Under the pieces are notes generated by a model. The model did no database searches and was not told the origin of the DNA. It was given only the letters and a program-made list of their open reading frames with translations. Positions 15,001 through 16,084 of a stretch of DNA of 16,084 nucleotides are shown in pieces. Numbering within the stretch: the stretch's first letter is position 1; each line of letters begins with the position of its first letter. The position numbers and the translations under genes were made by a program. This stretch comes from Bacillota bacterium (lineage in GTDB: Bacteria > Bacillota > Clostridia > Acetivibrionales > DTU013). Location: assembly GCA_023399355.1 (NCBI GenBank), contig JAEWQC010000224.1, positions 1-16,084 of the forward strand, written 5' to 3'.

Positions 15001-15613
15001 ACCTGTCCCTGAATGCTTTTACAGCATTCATATCCGTGATGCCTGCCAGGTCTTCATATTCAATCGTGCTGATCTTTTGGTATTCGTGGGATGTCCTGAA
15101 ACCGTCAAAAAAATGGATGAACGGTATCCTGGATTTGATTGCTGAAAGATGGGCGACACAGCCAAGATCCATTGCCTCCTGTACATTGGCTGAAGCCAGA
15201 AGCGCCGATCCAGTCTGCCTGCAGGCCATAACATCCTGGTGATCTCCGAATATGGACAGCGCATGTGCTGCGACTGCGCGCGCAGTGACATGAAGTACGC
15301 CGGGAAGCAGTTCTCCCGCCATCTTATAAAGGTTTGGTATCATCAGGAGCAGACCTTGTGATGCCGTATAGGTACTTGTCAGTGCACCAGCCTGCAGGGA
15401 GCCATGCATAGCCCCTGCAGCTCCAGCCTCCGATTGCATCTCCACGACATTTACGATTTGCCCGAACATATTTTTCTTACCTTGGGATGCCCACTCATCT
15501 GCTAATTCCGCCATAGGTGACGAGGGGGTTATGGGGAATATGGCCGCAACCTCTGTAAATGCGTACGACGCATATGCGGCGGCTTGATTCCCATCCATTG
15601 TTGCCGTTTTCAT
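12089..15613 (-). CDS. nifJ: Pyruvate:ferredoxin (flavodoxin) oxidoreductase
   Basis: A 1174-residue single-chain PFOR that oxidises pyruvate with CoA to acetyl-CoA and CO2 and reduces ferredoxin; cytoplasmic. The N-terminal domain has FPITPSSP (27-34) and the TPP-activating Glu62 in VVEMQSEAGAAGA. The ferredoxin-like domain carries two 4Fe-4S sites: Cys688/691/694/698 (CIQCGRCSYVCP) and Cys744/747/750/754 (CTGCGNCADVCP). The proximal cluster ligands are Cys811 and 814 (ACPGCGE), Cys839 (ATGCSS) and Cys1073 (APCISHG). TPP/Mg binding is at GGDGW (963-967) with the downstream SNTGGQ. Length and Cys spacing match the Desulfovibrio africanus type. The start is ATG 15613, with AAGGAG 7 nt upstream; a longer frame back to 15751 has no ribosome binding site and adds non-homologous residues. 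It stands as a single gene. Confidence 0.97.
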   Translation of the reverse strand: MKTATMDGNQAAAYASYAFTEVAAIFPITPSSPMAELADEWASQGKKNMFGQIVNVVEMQSEAGAAGAMHGSLQAGALTSTYTASQGLLLMIPNLYKMAGELLPGVLHVTARAVAAHALSIFGDHQDVMACRQTGSALLASANVQEAMDLGCVAHLSAIKSRIPFIHFFDGFRTSHEYQKISTIEYEDLAGITDMNAVKAFRDRSLNPERPVARGTAQNPDIYFQGREASNRFYDAAPAIVQSCMDDIKNLTGRSYSLFDYYGAQDAELVIIAMGSVCDTINETIDYLNEGGQKTGTLRVRLYRPFSGKHLLNAIPKTVRKIAVLDRTKEPGAPGEPLYLDVCKAFYGLDVQKPLIIGGRYGLGSKDTRPSQIVSVFNNLKSDTPKDHFTIGIVDDITGTSLPESGNIETTPAGTISCKFWGLGSDGTVGANKSAIKIIGDNTNLYVQGYFSYDSKKSGGTTVSHLRFGQQPIRSPYLVYDANYIACHNKAFLHNYDILKGLKAKGVFVLNCPWEMDGLEANLPAAMKKYIAQNSIDFYTIDAIKIAGDIGLGNRINMIMQTVFFKLANVIPVEDAINYLKKSIEKTYGKKGQKIVNMNNQAVDSSLSALQKITVPSAWSTAVPEEKSLEVIPEFIHRVQRPIARLEGDELPVSTFEGIEDGTFPLGTTAYEKRGIAVMLPEWQPDNCIQCGRCSYVCPHATIRLFLLDDSEAGKAPASYTTLKAAGKGLERYRFRVQVAPLDCTGCGNCADVCPTEKKALVMKPADEEEDAQRTNWDFSIKLSTKDNLMDKFTLKGSQFVPALLEYNGACPGCGETPYVRLITQLFGDRMMIANATGCSSIWSASAPSIAYTKNAEGKGPAWANSLFEDNAEFGYGMYLGVHQIRENLVKLMKQCIEQGIPEAVGQAFRKWLDTKEDGEASKGSSAEVIQALTSMDRSNNKFLQEIFDKRDFLIKKSVWIVGGDGWAYDIGYGGVDHVLASGDDVNLFVMDTEIYSNTGGQSSKATPTAAVAKFAAAGKRIRKKDLGMMAMSYGYVYVAQIAMGANMNQTIKALKEAENYKGPSLVIAYAPCISHGIRSGMGTSIAEEKKAVDSGYWHLYRYNPELAESGKNPFLLESKAPTTPFKEFLQGEVRYTQLMNVFPEQAGQLFDAAEKHAHERYMSYKRMAEQNYQ

Positions 15614-15620
15614 GGCAGCA

Positions 15621-15626
15621 CTCCTT
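15621..15626 (-). promoter_or_regulatory. Ribosome binding site that fixes the nifJ start
   Basis: AAGGAG on the minus strand, 7 nt before ATG 15613. The protein then begins MKTATMDGNQAAAYASYAF, the normal PFOR N-terminus. Confidence 0.8.
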
Positions 15627-15707
15627 TTTTCGACAATATTTATAAATTGTGCAAAGAAAATTCTTGTACAAATCTTTTTGCAACTTATATAATTTGTATT
15701 ATTTCTA

Positions 15708-15737
15708 AATATAGTGATAAAATGTATGACAGTACAA
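15708..15737 (-). promoter_or_regulatory. Candidate nifJ promoter
   Basis: On the minus strand, TTGTAC (15737-15732) and TATATT (15713-15708) are 18 nt apart, giving a leader of about 90 nt. The leader contains TTGTGCAA (15647-15654), TTGTACAA (15664-15671, perfect palindrome) and TTTTGCAA (15676-15683), which could be regulator sites. The surrounding DNA is very AT-rich, so the promoter call is tentative. Confidence 0.4.
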
Positions 15738-15757
15738 GGTTTTAACTTCATAATAAA

Positions 15758-15786
15758 TTGAAATCGCTCAACAAATGTTATAATAT
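15758..15786 (+). promoter_or_regulatory. Candidate promoter for the response-regulator gene
   Basis: TTGAAA (15758-15763) is followed by TATAAT (15779-15784, 15-nt spacer) or the overlapping TAATAT (15781-15786, 17-nt spacer), about 70 nt before the ATG at 15855. Confidence 0.45.
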
Positions 15787-15854
15787 ATCTGTGATATCAT
15801 GTTTTGTTGTTTTTTGTCGTTACAACATCAACACACATTAGTTAGGAGCAAAAT

Positions 15855-16084
15855 ATGGACGAAAGATCCAAAAAGATTCTAATTGCTGATGATAACAGGG
15901 ATATTCACGAGGATATCAAGTATATTTTGGACTCTTCTGCGTCCGCCATGGCGGAATATCAGGAGACGAAACAGCTCAAGGATGAACTTTTCGGAGAAGA
16001 AAGCGATTCGTCAAAAAACGATATAGTTGTTGACATAAGGTATAGGATCGAAGATGCCTACCAGGGTCAGGAAGCTGTAAAAAT
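15855..16084 (+). CDS. Response-regulator receiver domain protein (3' truncated by window edge)
   Basis: The frame from ATG 15855, with AGGAG (15844-15848) 6 nt upstream, is open to the right edge (76 complete codons). It begins 'KKILIADDNRDIHEDIKYIL', a typical receiver-domain first strand with the acidic pair Asp12-Asp13. A normal receiver would reach its second strand soon after the first helix. Here about 25 charged residues (AEYQETKQLKDELFGEESDS...) intervene before 'VVDIRYRIEDAYQGQEAVK', which looks like strand 2 plus the following helix. The phospho-acceptor Asp and any output domain lie beyond the window. It is divergent from nifJ with a 241-bp interval. Output could be a kinase, GGDEF, HD-GYP or DNA-binding domain; this cannot be decided here. 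Confidence 0.8.
   Translation, partial: MDERSKKILIADDNRDIHEDIKYILDSSASAMAEYQETKQLKDELFGEESDSSKNDIVVDIRYRIEDAYQGQEAVK

Noticed and set aside
15614..15751. N-terminal extension of NifJ by 46 residues
   Set aside because: No ribosome binding site at 15751; the extension lies in very AT-rich promoter-like DNA, and the PFOR N-terminus with a good AAGGAG site is at 15613.

Overview
This window reads as a stretch of chromosome from an anaerobic, endospore-forming member of the Clostridia. The evidence is moderate to low GC, strong AAGGAG-type ribosome binding sites, a full-length pyruvate:ferredoxin oxidoreductase (NifJ type), a PucR-family regulator, an iron-dependent alcohol dehydrogenase, and a 54-residue protein with the HDTAAW motif typical of a clostridial small-protein family (DUF3787). 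I cannot name the species from the sequence alone.

Layout. (1) Positions 1-2032 hold the C-terminal part of a large, AT-rich gene cut by the window edge. It resembles the end of a STAND/NACHT-like NTPase followed by a helical TPR-like repeat domain, and it stands apart from its metabolic neighbours. (2) Positions 2065-3183 (minus) encode a PucR-family regulator, transcribed divergently from a cytidylate-kinase-like gene (3462-4061, plus). (3) The 382-bp gap 4062-4443 holds an imperfect 19-bp tandem repeat array that appears to grow out of the 3' end of the kinase gene, a 12-bp palindrome and a rho-independent terminator or attenuator. (4) Positions 4444-9496 (plus) look like one operon: amino-acid ABC transporter ATPase, permease and lipoprotein binding protein, then an iron-dependent alcohol dehydrogenase and a GabT-like class III aminotransferase. 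It ends at a strong hairpin (9599-9629). (5) A LysR regulator (minus) is divergent from a proline racemase/hydroxyproline epimerase-family gene (plus), followed by the small DUF3787-like gene. (6) An unusually long inverted repeat (11991-12063) lies between that small gene and nifJ (12089-15613, minus). (7) A response-regulator receiver domain starts at 15855 and runs off the right edge.

How the genes may work together (inference). Transporter, transaminase and reductive alcohol dehydrogenase in one operon, without a semialdehyde dehydrogenase, fit a fermentative route in which an imported amino compound is deaminated to an aldehyde or semialdehyde and reduced to a hydroxy acid. Clostridial 4-aminobutyrate and 5-aminovalerate fermentation work this way. 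A nearby proline-racemase-family enzyme would fit proline or hydroxyproline feeding such a route, but D-proline reductase and CoA-activating enzymes are not in the window. The binding protein keeps the Arg and Asp that recognise alpha-amino acids, which argues that the imported compound itself is an alpha-amino acid. NifJ supplies reduced ferredoxin and acetyl-CoA for general anaerobic metabolism and is probably not specific to this route.

The least explained items are the gene-end-derived 19-bp repeat array with its possible attenuator, the truncated STAND/TPR-like protein, and the 21/22-bp inverted repeat beside nifJ.
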